Shown here: piece by piece, positions 23,463 to 33,110 of the stretch | Layout: every line of letters starts with the position of its first letter | How positions within the stretch are numbered: position 1 is the first letter of the stretch | Source of the DNA: a bacterium | GTDB taxonomy: Bacteria; Auribacterota; UBA3054 | Direction: 5' to 3' | Assembly (NCBI GenBank): GCA_017557885.1 | Contig: JAFYXV010000002.1 | Coordinates: forward strand, 379,056 to 443,055 | Length of the DNA: 64,000 bases | The notes under the pieces: model-generated | What the model was told of the DNA's origin: nothing | Database searches by the model: none | The model's input: only the letters and a program-made list of their open reading frames with translations | Program-made: the position numbers and the translations under genes

Positions 23463-25264
23463 TTCTTTGCTTTTTCTTCCGAAGGTTTGGTCCTGACCTT
23501 GGAGTAGGTCTTGTAAATCTCGCCGGCGATGGGCGCCGCGTCGGTGCCGCCAGAAGTGGCGTTCTCCACCACGATGGCCAAGGCCACCTCCGGATCCTCG
23601 TAGGGCGCATAGGAGGCGAACCAGGCGAAAGTTTTTCTGCCCAGCATGGCGGAGCCGGTCTTGCCGCAGAGGGTGAGGCCCTTAACCTTGGCCCGGCGCC
23701 CGGAGCCGTTGGGTTTGTTGACCACGGCGTACATGCCCTCCCTCACGGCCTGCAGCGCTTCCGGCTTGAATTCCGAATGCCTGACCGGGGGCTTCTCGCC
23801 ATTGTAGGCGATGGTCACGCCGCCCTGGCGCAGGCCTTTTATGAGCGTCAGGGGCATCACGTCTCCGCCGGTGGCCAGCGCCGCCGCCATTCTGGCGATC
23901 TGCACCGGCGTCACAAGGATGAAGCCGTGTCCGATGGCCAGGTTCACCGTGTCGCCGGGATACCAGGACTCGCCCTGGATGTTCTTTTTCCAGATCGGCG
24001 TGGGCACCTGCCCGTAAGCCTCCGAGGGCAGCTCCACGCCCGTACGGTCCCCCAGTCCCAAGGCCCTGGCGTACTTGGCCAGATTGTCCGCGCCGATTTG
24101 ATTGGCGTAGTAGCAGAAGAAAGTGTTGCAGGAGACTCTGAGGGCGTCCTCCAGGGTTATGCTGCCATAGACCGCCTTGTGATAGTTGTGGATGGTGTGG
24201 TTGCCTATCTGGAATTCGCCGTCGTCATGATAGATGGTCTTAGCGGTGAAGACGCCCGTTTCCAGCCCGGCCAGCGAAGTGACCAGCTTGAAGACGGAGC
24301 CCAGAGGATACAAGCCCTGGGTGGCGCGGTTCAAAAGAGGATGATTGGGATCGTCCCTTAAAAGCGCGTAATTGGTCTGGCTTATTCCCCCGATGAAAAG
24401 ATTGGGGTCGTAGGAGGGGGAAGAGACCAGAGCCAGGATCTCCCCGCTTTTAATGTCCACCATGACCGCCGCGCCCACCTTTCCTTTCATGGCTTCCGCC
24501 GCGGCCCGCTGCAGCCTCAGATCCAAAGTCGTGATGATGTCCTGCCCGGGAACGGCGTCCTCCTGAAGAAGTATTCCGGTGTAGCGGCCCACCCGGTCCA
24601 CCTCCACCATGCGCCTGCCGTTGCGGCCGTGAAGGATGTCGTCGCAGACGTACTCCATGCCCTCCCGGCCCACGATGTCGTTGATGTGGTAGGGGCCCGC
24701 GGCGGGGTCCTGGAGCCTTTTGTCAGAGGCCCGGATCAAGCCGGTGTAGCCAGTCACGTGGCCGAAGAGCGATCCGAAGGGATAGCGCCTGGCGGCCTCG
24801 TAGTCAAGCTTCAATCCAGGGATCTCGTCGCTTCTCTCCGCCACTCTGGTGAAGCTGGATTCCGAAACGTTGCGGGCCAATATCGCCGTGCCGTCCGGCA
24901 GCCTTTTTTTGGGCTTCAGGTTTTCCGAGAGCTCGCCGGGCAGACAGCGCAGAAGATAAGCCAGCCTCGTGACCGCGTTGCTCTGGGCTCTCTTGGAGTA
25001 AACCGAAGCTTCGTAGAGCACGTTCCTTTCCGGGCTGTTGTAGGCGATGATCTCGCCGTTGCGGTCCAGTATCTCGCCCCTGGTGGCGTTGACCCAGACT
25101 TTCCTGGTGCTTTGGTTCGTGACTCTGCGGCGGTAGTTGTCGCCCTTGTAAAGCTGAAGGTAAGCCAGCCGGAGGGTGATCAGAACGAAGATCACCAGGA
25201 TAAGGCGGGCCAGGATCTCCAGACGGAAAAAGGAGAGCAGACGATTTCTCGAAAGCCTCACCAC
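23459..25264 (-). CDS. mrdA: Penicillin-binding protein 2 (elongasome transpeptidase)
   Basis: 601 residues: N-terminal membrane helix (about 15-38), class B dimerisation domain with ATRGEILDRNGEIIAYNSPE, and a transpeptidase domain with all three motifs: SVFK at 323-326 (catalytic Ser), SCN at 378-380 and KTGS at 535-538. Start is GTG. It cross-links peptidoglycan during rod elongation together with MreC/MreD. Gene order mreC-mreD-mrdA with short overlaps is the classic arrangement; mreB and rodA are not in this window. Confidence 0.96.
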   Translation of the reverse strand: MVRLSRNRLLSFFRLEILARLILVIFVLITLRLAYLQLYKGDNYRRRVTNQSTRKVWVNATRGEILDRNGEIIAYNSPERNVLYEASVYSKRAQSNAVTRLAYLLRCLPGELSENLKPKKRLPDGTAILARNVSESSFTRVAERSDEIPGLKLDYEAARRYPFGSLFGHVTGYTGLIRASDKRLQDPAAGPYHINDIVGREGMEYVCDDILHGRNGRRMVEVDRVGRYTGILLQEDAVPGQDIITTLDLRLQRAAAEAMKGKVGAAVMVDIKSGEILALVSSPSYDPNLFIGGISQTNYALLRDDPNHPLLNRATQGLYPLGSVFKLVTSLAGLETGVFTAKTIYHDDGEFQIGNHTIHNYHKAVYGSITLEDALRVSCNTFFCYYANQIGADNLAKYARALGLGDRTGVELPSEAYGQVPTPIWKKNIQGESWYPGDTVNLAIGHGFILVTPVQIARMAAALATGGDVMPLTLIKGLRQGGVTIAYNGEKPPVRHSEFKPEALQAVREGMYAVVNKPNGSGRRAKVKGLTLCGKTGSAMLGRKTFAWFASYAPYEDPEVALAIVVENATSGGTDAAPIAGEIYKTYSKVRTKPSEEKAKK

Positions 25265-25731
25265 GCCCGGCCCTCCATCTCAGCTTTCTTGGAAGCGGTG
25301 TAGAAAAAGATCATGGAGATCAGTCCGGCGGTCAGAACAGAAGTGGCCAGGGTGGAAAAAGCCAGCGGAGAGGAGAGCAGATCGGCGAAGGCCGCGGCGT
25401 AGATGAGCCCGCAGCCATGCCAGATGAAGGAGAAGACCGCCCCCGCCGCGAAGACCATGCCCGGGCGGGCGCGCCAGTCCTCGAAAAAGCTGACTCTGAA
25501 AAGCCACTGGGAGAGATAAAAGCCCAGGAGCAAGACCAGGATCGGCTGGGGAAAAATGACGGAGACCAGAATGCCGGTCAGAAGCGTCCACAAGACCATC
25601 ATCTGAAGCTTCTGGGTGACTGTCCAGTAAAGCAGAACAGGAGTTAAAAAATCGCAGAAACCGCCGCCCAAAAGTTTGGCGGAAGCGATCTGAAGGCACA
25701 AGGCCGCCAGCATTAACCCGAAAGTCCTCAC
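25258..25731 (-). CDS. mreD: Rod shape-determining protein MreD
   Basis: 157 residues with about five hydrophobic membrane segments and little else, overlapping mreC by four bases upstream and mrdA by seven downstream. Sequence similarity alone is weak, as usual for MreD, but size, topology and position between mreC and mrdA make the call. Confidence 0.88.
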   Translation of the reverse strand: MRTFGLMLAALCLQIASAKLLGGGFCDFLTPVLLYWTVTQKLQMMVLWTLLTGILVSVIFPQPILVLLLGFYLSQWLFRVSFFEDWRARPGMVFAAGAVFSFIWHGCGLIYAAAFADLLSSPLAFSTLATSVLTAGLISMIFFYTASKKAEMEGRAW

Positions 25732-26564
25732 TTCTTCTCCTCTTCGGGCTCCGGGGAAAGAGAAAGATTGGGCGGGGCGTGCTTGATGACCGTGACGGTC
25801 TCCATGGAGCGCATATCCGCCGCCAGCTGCACCTCGGCGCGCTGGTAGAAATTCCGCTCGTCCCTTTCCACCCTGATGACGGAGCCGATATGGTAGCCGG
25901 CGGGGAAAACGCTGCCGGTGCCGGAGGTGTAAACTTCGTCGCCGATGCCCACCTTGGCGTCCAGGGGCAGGAAGTTGATCTTGGCCAAGCCTTCGCCGCG
26001 ACCTTCCAGGATGCCCGCGGCCTCGGAGGGACGCAGCAGCACGCCCACTTTGAAGGTGGGGTCGTTTATAAGCAGCACCTTGGAGTTCATGTAGCCGGCT
26101 TCCACGATCTTTCCTATCAAGACTCCGCCCCTGATGACCGGCATGCTGGGCAGTATCCCGTCCCGGCGGCCGCGGGAAATGATGATGGTCTTGCTCCAGC
26201 TGAACTCGTCCCGGAAGATGACGGGAGCCGGCAGCAGCTCGAAGTCGTATTCCTTCTGGAGGTTCAGCATCTGCTCCAGCTCGTGGACTCGGGCCTGAAG
26301 ATCCCTGGTCTGGTCGTACTTGCGCTGCAGCGCCTCCAGCTGCAGCTTCAGGGCGTCGTTCTCCCTCAGGACCGCGCTGCGGAACTGATAGAGATTCCAG
26401 TAATAGCTCGCCCTCTGTCCGGGGTAGGCGACGACGCGCAAAAAGAGTCCGGAGGCGTCCAGGGTCAGGTGTTTGGCGAAGGAGCCCAGCCAGCCGGAAG
26501 CCGCGCAGACAACGAAGAGCGCCAGCGCGATGAAAAAGAGCAGGATGTTTCTCGGTTTAAACAT
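25728..26564 (-). CDS. mreC: Rod shape-determining protein MreC
   Basis: 278 residues: N-terminal membrane helix (ILLFFIALALFVVCAASGWL), a coiled coil near 65-100 and the periplasmic beta-barrel part with VIRGGVLIGKIVEAGYMNSKV, LINDPTFKVGVLL and GIGDEVYTSGTGSVFPAGYHIG. MreC organises the elongation complex. Its start lies eight bases inside the end of the upstream CotH/PEP-CTERM gene, which ties cell-shape genes to a secreted protein gene. Confidence 0.95.
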   Translation of the reverse strand: MFKPRNILLFFIALALFVVCAASGWLGSFAKHLTLDASGLFLRVVAYPGQRASYYWNLYQFRSAVLRENDALKLQLEALQRKYDQTRDLQARVHELEQMLNLQKEYDFELLPAPVIFRDEFSWSKTIIISRGRRDGILPSMPVIRGGVLIGKIVEAGYMNSKVLLINDPTFKVGVLLRPSEAAGILEGRGEGLAKINFLPLDAKVGIGDEVYTSGTGSVFPAGYHIGSVIRVERDERNFYQRAEVQLAADMRSMETVTVIKHAPPNLSLSPEPEEEKK

Positions 26565-29556
26565 TCAACGGCCTTTTGAAAAGAAAAAGAGGAAGCAGGA
26601 GGAAAACAAGCGACCAGGGCTCCGGGATCTCCTCCACGGTAAATCCCGCTTCGCCCCGCATGGGAAGATCAGTTTCCGTCGGCGCATAGCAGCAGCGGAA
26701 AACAAGGGAATTCGTCATGACGATCGGCGAAACGTAAGTCTTGGCGGAAGCGGAGGTCCAGGGGTCGCTGCCGTCCAATGTGTAAAGGATCTTTTTGGCG
26801 CCGGAAAGCGCCAGCTCCGCGCCGTAGGGCACCGCGCCTCCCGGAATAGAAAGCAAGGGCGGATCGATTCCGGGGAACCAGCCCGCTTCGCGGTACTGCT
26901 CAAGCGTCGCTTCGTAACGGTGGGGCAGAAATTTGTCCCTTATGTAATTGATGTTGGGCTGCCAGTCGCGGTTCCTGCGCAAGGGCAGCCTGTCAGCGTA
27001 GGGCGCCCTGATGTCGCCCCAGCGCGCGGATTCGCAGACCACGGCGTCGTAGATGGAGTCGGCCCTCTTCATGAAAAGCGTTTGCATTTTTTCCGGCAGC
27101 GCGGCGCCGCCGTTGTAGTAATGCTTGCAGACTCTGTCAACGAAAAGTTTTCTGTATTCGCCCGACTTCATCAGCCTCTGGTGCAGGTAGCGGGAGTTGA
27201 ACAAATTGAGCTTAGATCCCACCGGGGTGTCCTTTGTCAGGTCGGCGTCGTAATAATCCCTGAGGAGCGAGCATTCGCTGTCGTGGTTGATGAATTTGAA
27301 GCCTTTGGGCTTTTCGCGGTTGTAAAGGGCGAAGAAATTGTTGACGTGCTGGTCGTCCACGGCCACGGGGCTGTCCATGTTGCAAACCAGGCTGTTCAAT
27401 ATGGCCATGTCCGCCACGTTGGTGGGATCCAAAAGCCCGCACTTCACCGTTTGCAGATAACTCGCGTCGGAAAAGCCGTTGGTGGCCGCCTGCCAAAGCC
27501 TTTTGTAGGCGTCCATATTGCCCTGCGTCACGGTCACGAAGAGATCTTCCGGCTTCAAAACGTCGTAATCTTCCTCGCTGCCGCCGAAGTAGTGGGCCGC
27601 GTAGTTCTGGTCGGGCCTTTCCTCCGTCTGGTAGAGGCCCCAGTAGTGGCCGTTCAGAAGCACGTGGTAGTAGCAACCCCTGGTGCCCGGCATACCCATG
27701 GAAAGAGCCAGATCCCGGACGAATTCGTCCGAACAGTAGGTGGACTGGTAGGCGTCGCCCTCGAAATGCCAGGAGAAAGTCTGGGTGGATCTTAGGTCTA
27801 TTTTGTCGAACTCAGCTATTTCGTTTTCGCCGAAGAGCGGGAACTTCAGTTTCCCAACTCCCCACTCGTTGCGGAAGAAAAGCCTGAAGGAGTGCTTGGG
27901 ATTGTTGGCGGCCCGGCTCGAGCTGCCCCTGATCCTCAGCCCGCAGCCGACGGAAAAGCCTGCTGATCCGTCATGGTTCAAGAGCTCGATATGCGCCTGG
28001 CGCTCCCAATTTTTCCCGTCCTGCTTGGCGTTGACGTAGATGCCGCTGGAGGCGTTGAAAAGGTTGGCGGGGCTCGCCACGATGGAGATGAAGGGCAGCT
28101 GCTTGAGGCCTGGAAGCATGGCGTCCTTATATTCCGGCGACTGGGTGATCCTGGTGTCCATTCCGTAATCCAGCCTTTGCTTGTTCACGGAATTGGTGGG
28201 CCACAAACTTCCCGGCGGAACGCCGTCGGGAGAATTGACGATGTCATTTAGAAAAACGAAGGTGCCGGTGAACTCCTCCGCGCCGCCGGCGTCGTCCTTA
28301 TAGGCGATCGCCCTTACGATGGTCGTTTTGTCAACCGTGAAATGCCCGCGGTAAATAGTTCCGCCTTTCCTGGGCGTCGTTCCGTCCAGAGTGTAAACGA
28401 TCCTGGCGCCCTCCGTGGCGCAGCGCAGCCTCAGTTCGAAACTCTCCTCGTAAAAGCCCGGTTCGGGAATGGAGGTGACTTCCCCTAAGATCTCGCCGAA
28501 GCCGCCGCGGTTGGGATATCCCGGAGAGGCGGGCTTCATGTATTTCAAAGCTTCGTTGGTAAAGGAGACCGCTTCGCCGCCCAAAAGCGTCGGGCTTATC
28601 AAAAATTCCTCGTCGGAAATATTGGCGGTCGTTCCCACTATGGCCAAAACGTTCGTCCCGGAAGTCAGGAGAGAACGGAACTTGGTGATGTCGAAACTGC
28701 GCCAGGCAATGGCGTCCTTCTTCGCGCGGTCGCCCTGGGAAAAAGCGTTCGCCCCGGAACCGGACATCTTCTCCTCCCTGACGATCAAAACTCCGTTCAG
28801 GTAGGCTTCGAAGGAATCGGCGTAGCGCATCTTAAGGGCGAGGGAATAAAGTTTCGGCGTTCCCTTGAGAACGAAAGGATAGCGGACGAAGGCGGCGCGC
28901 CTCTTTGAGTACATCGCCTCCTTGATGTCCACTTTGACATATTTGGAAAAATCGTATTCGCTTCCCTTGTTGCATTCAAAGCCAACGCTGCCGGCGCTCT
29001 TGAGCCAGCCGGCGTCGCTGAAATCCGGAAGATACCAGACGGCGTCGATAGAGCTGTTGCCCGGAACGCAGACGCGGCAGGGATTGTTTTCATTCAGCAG
29101 CGTGACATTTTCCGTCTCCGCTTCGCCGCACCAGCCGTAGGAGGTGTCTTCAAGCTGCGGAGGAAAGGTCGGGGCAAAACTTGAAAGCACGACGCCCTCC
29201 CTGTCGCAAAGCCCCAGGTATTCCCCGTCCGCGGAAAGCTTGAAGCCACAGTGCAGCTCGCGGCCGGGAACTCTCCAGGAATCCGAAGTGGCGAAGACGA
29301 TCAGATAACTTTTCGCGAACAGATTGGTGTCGGGAAAACGCCATTTGAAAGGCTTGTCCTCTTTGTCGGTAAGCCCGAAATCCTTCAAACTTACCGTTTC
29401 GTCTCCGTCGTTGTAAATTTCTATCCAATCGGAGCGCTCGCCGAAAGAATCCTGTATCCCCGACTTGTTGGAGGCCATGAATTCATTGATGCGCACACCC
29501 TTCGCCGAAGCGGCGAAGAGCAAAGCGAAAAAGACTATGACGGGAAGCAGTTTCAA
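26557..29556 (-). CDS. CotH kinase family protein with lamin-tail and chitobiase-like domains, PEP-CTERM tail
   Basis: 999 residues starting at TTG 29556 (needed to keep the signal peptide KLLPVIVFFALLFAASAKG). Order: signal peptide; lamin-tail domain beginning INEFMASNKSGIQDSFGERS; a jelly-roll-like region; a chitobiase/hexosaminidase C-terminal-like unit (IVYTLDGTTPRKGG); a CotH kinase-like domain with LLNGHYWGLYQTEERPDQNY and INHDSECSLL; another YTLDGSDPW unit; and a tail PEPWSLVFLLLPLFLFKR that fits a PEP-CTERM exosortase signal. Homologous to the gene upstream. CotH proteins phosphorylate proteins in spore coats in Firmicutes; here the role is unknown, probably surface or matrix. The stop is within mreC. 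Confidence 0.85.
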   Translation of the reverse strand: MKLLPVIVFFALLFAASAKGVRINEFMASNKSGIQDSFGERSDWIEIYNDGDETVSLKDFGLTDKEDKPFKWRFPDTNLFAKSYLIVFATSDSWRVPGRELHCGFKLSADGEYLGLCDREGVVLSSFAPTFPPQLEDTSYGWCGEAETENVTLLNENNPCRVCVPGNSSIDAVWYLPDFSDAGWLKSAGSVGFECNKGSEYDFSKYVKVDIKEAMYSKRRAAFVRYPFVLKGTPKLYSLALKMRYADSFEAYLNGVLIVREEKMSGSGANAFSQGDRAKKDAIAWRSFDITKFRSLLTSGTNVLAIVGTTANISDEEFLISPTLLGGEAVSFTNEALKYMKPASPGYPNRGGFGEILGEVTSIPEPGFYEESFELRLRCATEGARIVYTLDGTTPRKGGTIYRGHFTVDKTTIVRAIAYKDDAGGAEEFTGTFVFLNDIVNSPDGVPPGSLWPTNSVNKQRLDYGMDTRITQSPEYKDAMLPGLKQLPFISIVASPANLFNASSGIYVNAKQDGKNWERQAHIELLNHDGSAGFSVGCGLRIRGSSSRAANNPKHSFRLFFRNEWGVGKLKFPLFGENEIAEFDKIDLRSTQTFSWHFEGDAYQSTYCSDEFVRDLALSMGMPGTRGCYYHVLLNGHYWGLYQTEERPDQNYAAHYFGGSEEDYDVLKPEDLFVTVTQGNMDAYKRLWQAATNGFSDASYLQTVKCGLLDPTNVADMAILNSLVCNMDSPVAVDDQHVNNFFALYNREKPKGFKFINHDSECSLLRDYYDADLTKDTPVGSKLNLFNSRYLHQRLMKSGEYRKLFVDRVCKHYYNGGAALPEKMQTLFMKRADSIYDAVVCESARWGDIRAPYADRLPLRRNRDWQPNINYIRDKFLPHRYEATLEQYREAGWFPGIDPPLLSIPGGAVPYGAELALSGAKKILYTLDGSDPWTSASAKTYVSPIVMTNSLVFRCCYAPTETDLPMRGEAGFTVEEIPEPWSLVFLLLPLFLFKRPLNV

Positions 29557-29559
29557 GAC

Positions 29560-32500
29560 CTAAAAGAAAATTTTCCTTGCGCCCAGAAGAGCGAGAAGCG
29601 AGATTAAGAGGAAGGAAGGTTCCGGCAGATCTTCGCGGCCGGGGGACCCGTAGGATTCCCCGGAAAGCCGCCAGGCGCCCTTGGCGCTGTATTCCTCGAA
29701 GGGCAGGTCGTAGCTTACCGGCACGATGGAAGGTCCCAAACCCCGGGCGCCCTCGAACCAGTAGCCGCTGAAATTGAAGCTGTAGTTGGAGAGGAAGAAG
29801 CGCTCGCCGTCGTTAGAGATGCTGCCGTCGAAGGTCCCGGCGATGTACATTCCGTTGGTCTCGTAGCGCTCCGCGAAAGCCGCCGGATTCTTGACCAGAA
29901 GCACGTAGCTTTTTTCCGGAATGGCCTTGGAGCCCCGGGCGAAAACGAAGTCCACGCCGCCCGTCACGGATTGTCCCTCCGGATAATAGGGCTTGTCGGA
30001 ATTGTTGAAGAGCTCGATGAATTCATAATCCTTGTCCGTGAAGGCGGAGCCCGCCTCGGGAGGAGCGGGCATGTACATCAGCTCGGTGACGACAAGCGGG
30101 CTCTTCTCCGACAGGGTGAAGTAAGCGGAAACGTCCAAGGGCGCGTCGCTGTAGGCGGGGTCGTAGGAGCAGCGGATCAGCATGGGCTGGTCGATCACGA
30201 CGGGGCCGGTGTAGCGCTTGGCGGTGGAAGAGGTGTAGGGGTCGCTTCCGTCCGTGGTGTATTTGACGTAAGTCTCGCCGCTCATGGTGACCTTGGTGCC
30301 CGCCATCACCCTGCCGCCGTTGGGATAGATCCTGGGAGGCGCGAGGGAGGGATACCAGCCCCGGTTCCTGAACTGGGTGAGGTTCACTTCGTTCCTGGTT
30401 GGGAAGAAGGTGTTGGTGATCCAATTGATCTCTGGCCACCAGTGGTCGTCGCGGTTAAGCGGCTGGTACTGCCGGCAGTCCGTCCTGACGTCGCCCCAGC
30501 GGGCGGATTCGCAGATGATGGCCTGGTCGATCTCATGGACACGGGATAAGAGAAGTTTCGAAGCGTTGTTGGGCGTCAGAAGGCCGTCGTTGAAGTAGTG
30601 CTTGCTGACTCTTGACTGGAAGATGCGGAGGTAGCCCTCGGTCGCGCAGAGCCTCTGGTGGAGGTAGCGGGGGTTGAAGGCGCCCGTGCCGTCGCGGCCG
30701 GTGGTTATGTTGCCGGTCTTGTCGGTCCTAAGATACATCTTCACCATGGCGTGCTCCGTGTCGTGGCAGAAATATTTGAAGCCGCCCTGCTTCACGCGGT
30801 CGTAGATGGCGAAGAAGTTGTTGGGGCCGCTGTCCGTCATGGTCAGAGGACCGTCGGTGTTGCCCAAAAAGTTGTTGATGATGGTGTAGTCCGCCAGATT
30901 GGTGGGGTCGAGAAGCACGGGATAGTTGGGATTCCTGGAACCGTCGGGATTGCGGCCCACCGCCTTCAGATACGTCTCTTCCGTGAAGCCGTCCCGGGCC
31001 ATCTGCCAGAGCGCTTTCCAGGCGTTGATATTGCCGTTGTTGACCGTGGCCACGTAGCCGTCCGGCTTGATGACGTCGTAGTCTTCCTTGTCGCCGCCGA
31101 AATACGTCTCGGCGAAATGTTCCTCCGCCCTTTCCTGGAACTGGTAGAGGCCCCAGTAGTGGCCGTTCAGAAGCAGATGGAAATATCTGCTCCTGGTGTA
31201 GGGTTCGCCCATCTCGCGCTGCATATCCCGGGCGAAGACGTCGCGGCACATGATGTTTTCCCTGGCGTCGTTGCCGCCTTCGCAGCTCCAGGAATAGTTC
31301 TGGGCGGTCCTCAGGTCGACCTTGTCGAATTCCGGGGCGCCCTCGGAGCCGAAGAGCGGATACTCCAGTTTGGAGTCGCCGTACTCGCTGCGGAAGAAGA
31401 GGCGCCAGGAGTGCTTGGCGTTGCCGGAAGAGCGGGACGCGCCGCCGCGGATCCTGAGCCCGCAGTTGACGGCGAAGCCCGGCGTTTCGTCATGGGTAAG
31501 GTAGTTAAGCTGGGCGAAGCGCTCCCAGTTGCGGCCGTCCTGCCAGGGGTTGACGTAGATGCCGGTAGAGGAGTTGAAGAGGTTTCCGGGCGAGACGATG
31601 ATGGAGAGCATGGGGATCTGCTCGAAAGCGCCCCGCATCAGGCCGCCGTAGCGGGCGGACTGGGTTATCTTCGTGTCCATGCCGTAGTCGAACTTCTGGT
31701 TGTTGATGGAGCCGCTTGGCCACTGAGAGCCAGGTCTGGAGCCGCTCGGCTGAGCGATGACGTCGTCCAGGAAAACGTAAGATTTGGCCGTCGGCCTGGG
31801 ACTGTAGGCGCCGGTCTTGAAAACGCCCACCCGGATGACCGTGGTCTGGCTGACGGTGATAGGGTTCCTGTAGGTCGTCCCGTTGGAAGTAGTGGGCTCC
31901 GTGGCGTCCAGGGTGTAGCGGATCACCGTGCCCTCGTCGGGGGAAGTGATGGTCAAACGGAAGGAGTCCTCGTAAAAGCCGGAGTCGTGGCTGAAAACGG
32001 GCGGCTGCAGAAATTCCTCGTAGGCTTCGCCGTTGACGCGTCCAGGCGTGGGATTGGTGAAATATCCTCTCTCCTTGAACTGCATGCTCTCCACGCCCTT
32101 GCCCCTCAGTTCGGCATCCATCAAAAAGTCGGTGCTGGTGGTGGTGTCGTTGAGGCCGTGGATGCACAGCACGTTCTTGCCCTTCCTTATAAGGCTGACG
32201 TAATCGGTGATGTCCACGTCCTCGAATCTCAGAATGTTGGATTCGTTGTGGTAGGTGGGCGAGCAGGATTCCCAGCTGACGGTGGGCGGAGCGTTGACTC
32301 TGGCGACCTCCACGCCGTTAAGATAAGCGACGAAGCCGTCGTCGTAGAGCATCCTCAAAACAAGCTTCTGCAGATTCGGCTTCTCGGCGACGTCGAAAGG
32401 CATGCGGATGAAGCAGGTGCCGTTCTTGCCGTACATGTCGTCCATAACGTTGATGCCGACATAGTCTGTGACGTCGGTGGAGCTGCCGGGGCTCTTCTCA

Positions 32501-33069
32501 TAGCCGACGCCGGAATTGCCTGATCTCCAACCAGAGTCGTCGAAGGTGGAACGGTACCAGGATGTCTCGAGACTGTCGTCGGTGGGGACCAGAACGCGGC
32601 AAAGAGAATTGGTGGAGCGCAGAATAATTTCCTGGGTGGCAGTGACGCAGCCGTCGCCGTAGGAGACGTCCTCGTACTGCACGGGGAACGTCGGCTTGTA
32701 TTCGCTGACTACCTGCCCCTCGCTGTTGAAAAGGCCTAAATATTCGCCGCTGGAGGAGAGCTTGAAACCGGTGTGCATTTCCTGCCCGGGCTGCGCGATC
32801 TCCCTGTCCGAACACCAGACGAGCATATAGGTCCCGGCCACGAAGTTGGTGGCGGGGAATTCCCACTTGCGGGGCTTAGTCTCGTTGTCCGTCAGGCTCC
32901 AGCCGTCCAATGAGAACGTCTCGCCGTCGTTGTAGAGCTCCACCCAGTCGGAACTTTCGCCGAAGGAGTCTTTGATCGTTCCCTTGTTGGAGGCCATGAA
33001 CTCTGTTATGCGCGCCGCCGAAAGGGAAAGCGCGGCTGTTATCATGAGGAAAAATATCGCCTTTTTCAT
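29560..33069 (-). CDS. CotH kinase family protein with two lamin-tail domains, PEP-CTERM tail
   Basis: 1169 residues, paralogue of the next gene. Signal peptide KKAIFFLMITAALSLSA; lamin-tail domain from ITEFMASNKGTIKDSFGESS; chitobiase-like unit VIRYTLDATEPTTSNG; CotH part with LLNGHYWGLYQFQERAEEHF and KYFCHDTEHAM; a second chitobiase-like unit VKYTTDGSDPYTSS; then, unlike the paralogue, an extra lamin-tail domain from VVTELMYMPAPPEAG; and a C-terminal LPEPSFLLISLLALLGARK sorting-signal-like tail. Only three bases separate its stop from the TTG start of the paralogue, so the pair is probably translated by re-initiation. Exosortase is not in this window. Confidence 0.85.
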   Translation of the reverse strand: MKKAIFFLMITAALSLSAARITEFMASNKGTIKDSFGESSDWVELYNDGETFSLDGWSLTDNETKPRKWEFPATNFVAGTYMLVWCSDREIAQPGQEMHTGFKLSSSGEYLGLFNSEGQVVSEYKPTFPVQYEDVSYGDGCVTATQEIILRSTNSLCRVLVPTDDSLETSWYRSTFDDSGWRSGNSGVGYEKSPGSSTDVTDYVGINVMDDMYGKNGTCFIRMPFDVAEKPNLQKLVLRMLYDDGFVAYLNGVEVARVNAPPTVSWESCSPTYHNESNILRFEDVDITDYVSLIRKGKNVLCIHGLNDTTTSTDFLMDAELRGKGVESMQFKERGYFTNPTPGRVNGEAYEEFLQPPVFSHDSGFYEDSFRLTITSPDEGTVIRYTLDATEPTTSNGTTYRNPITVSQTTVIRVGVFKTGAYSPRPTAKSYVFLDDVIAQPSGSRPGSQWPSGSINNQKFDYGMDTKITQSARYGGLMRGAFEQIPMLSIIVSPGNLFNSSTGIYVNPWQDGRNWERFAQLNYLTHDETPGFAVNCGLRIRGGASRSSGNAKHSWRLFFRSEYGDSKLEYPLFGSEGAPEFDKVDLRTAQNYSWSCEGGNDARENIMCRDVFARDMQREMGEPYTRSRYFHLLLNGHYWGLYQFQERAEEHFAETYFGGDKEDYDVIKPDGYVATVNNGNINAWKALWQMARDGFTEETYLKAVGRNPDGSRNPNYPVLLDPTNLADYTIINNFLGNTDGPLTMTDSGPNNFFAIYDRVKQGGFKYFCHDTEHAMVKMYLRTDKTGNITTGRDGTGAFNPRYLHQRLCATEGYLRIFQSRVSKHYFNDGLLTPNNASKLLLSRVHEIDQAIICESARWGDVRTDCRQYQPLNRDDHWWPEINWITNTFFPTRNEVNLTQFRNRGWYPSLAPPRIYPNGGRVMAGTKVTMSGETYVKYTTDGSDPYTSSTAKRYTGPVVIDQPMLIRCSYDPAYSDAPLDVSAYFTLSEKSPLVVTELMYMPAPPEAGSAFTDKDYEFIELFNNSDKPYYPEGQSVTGGVDFVFARGSKAIPEKSYVLLVKNPAAFAERYETNGMYIAGTFDGSISNDGERFFLSNYSFNFSGYWFEGARGLGPSIVPVSYDLPFEEYSAKGAWRLSGESYGSPGREDLPEPSFLLISLLALLGARKIFF

Positions 33070-33110
33070 CTTGTCTCCGATCTTTTCAGATGAATGTCGT
33101 TTTTAAATGT

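Noticed and set aside
30658-32523. 621-codon plus-strand ORF
   Set aside because: Antisense to the longer CotH gene, which has signal peptide, domains and sorting tail.
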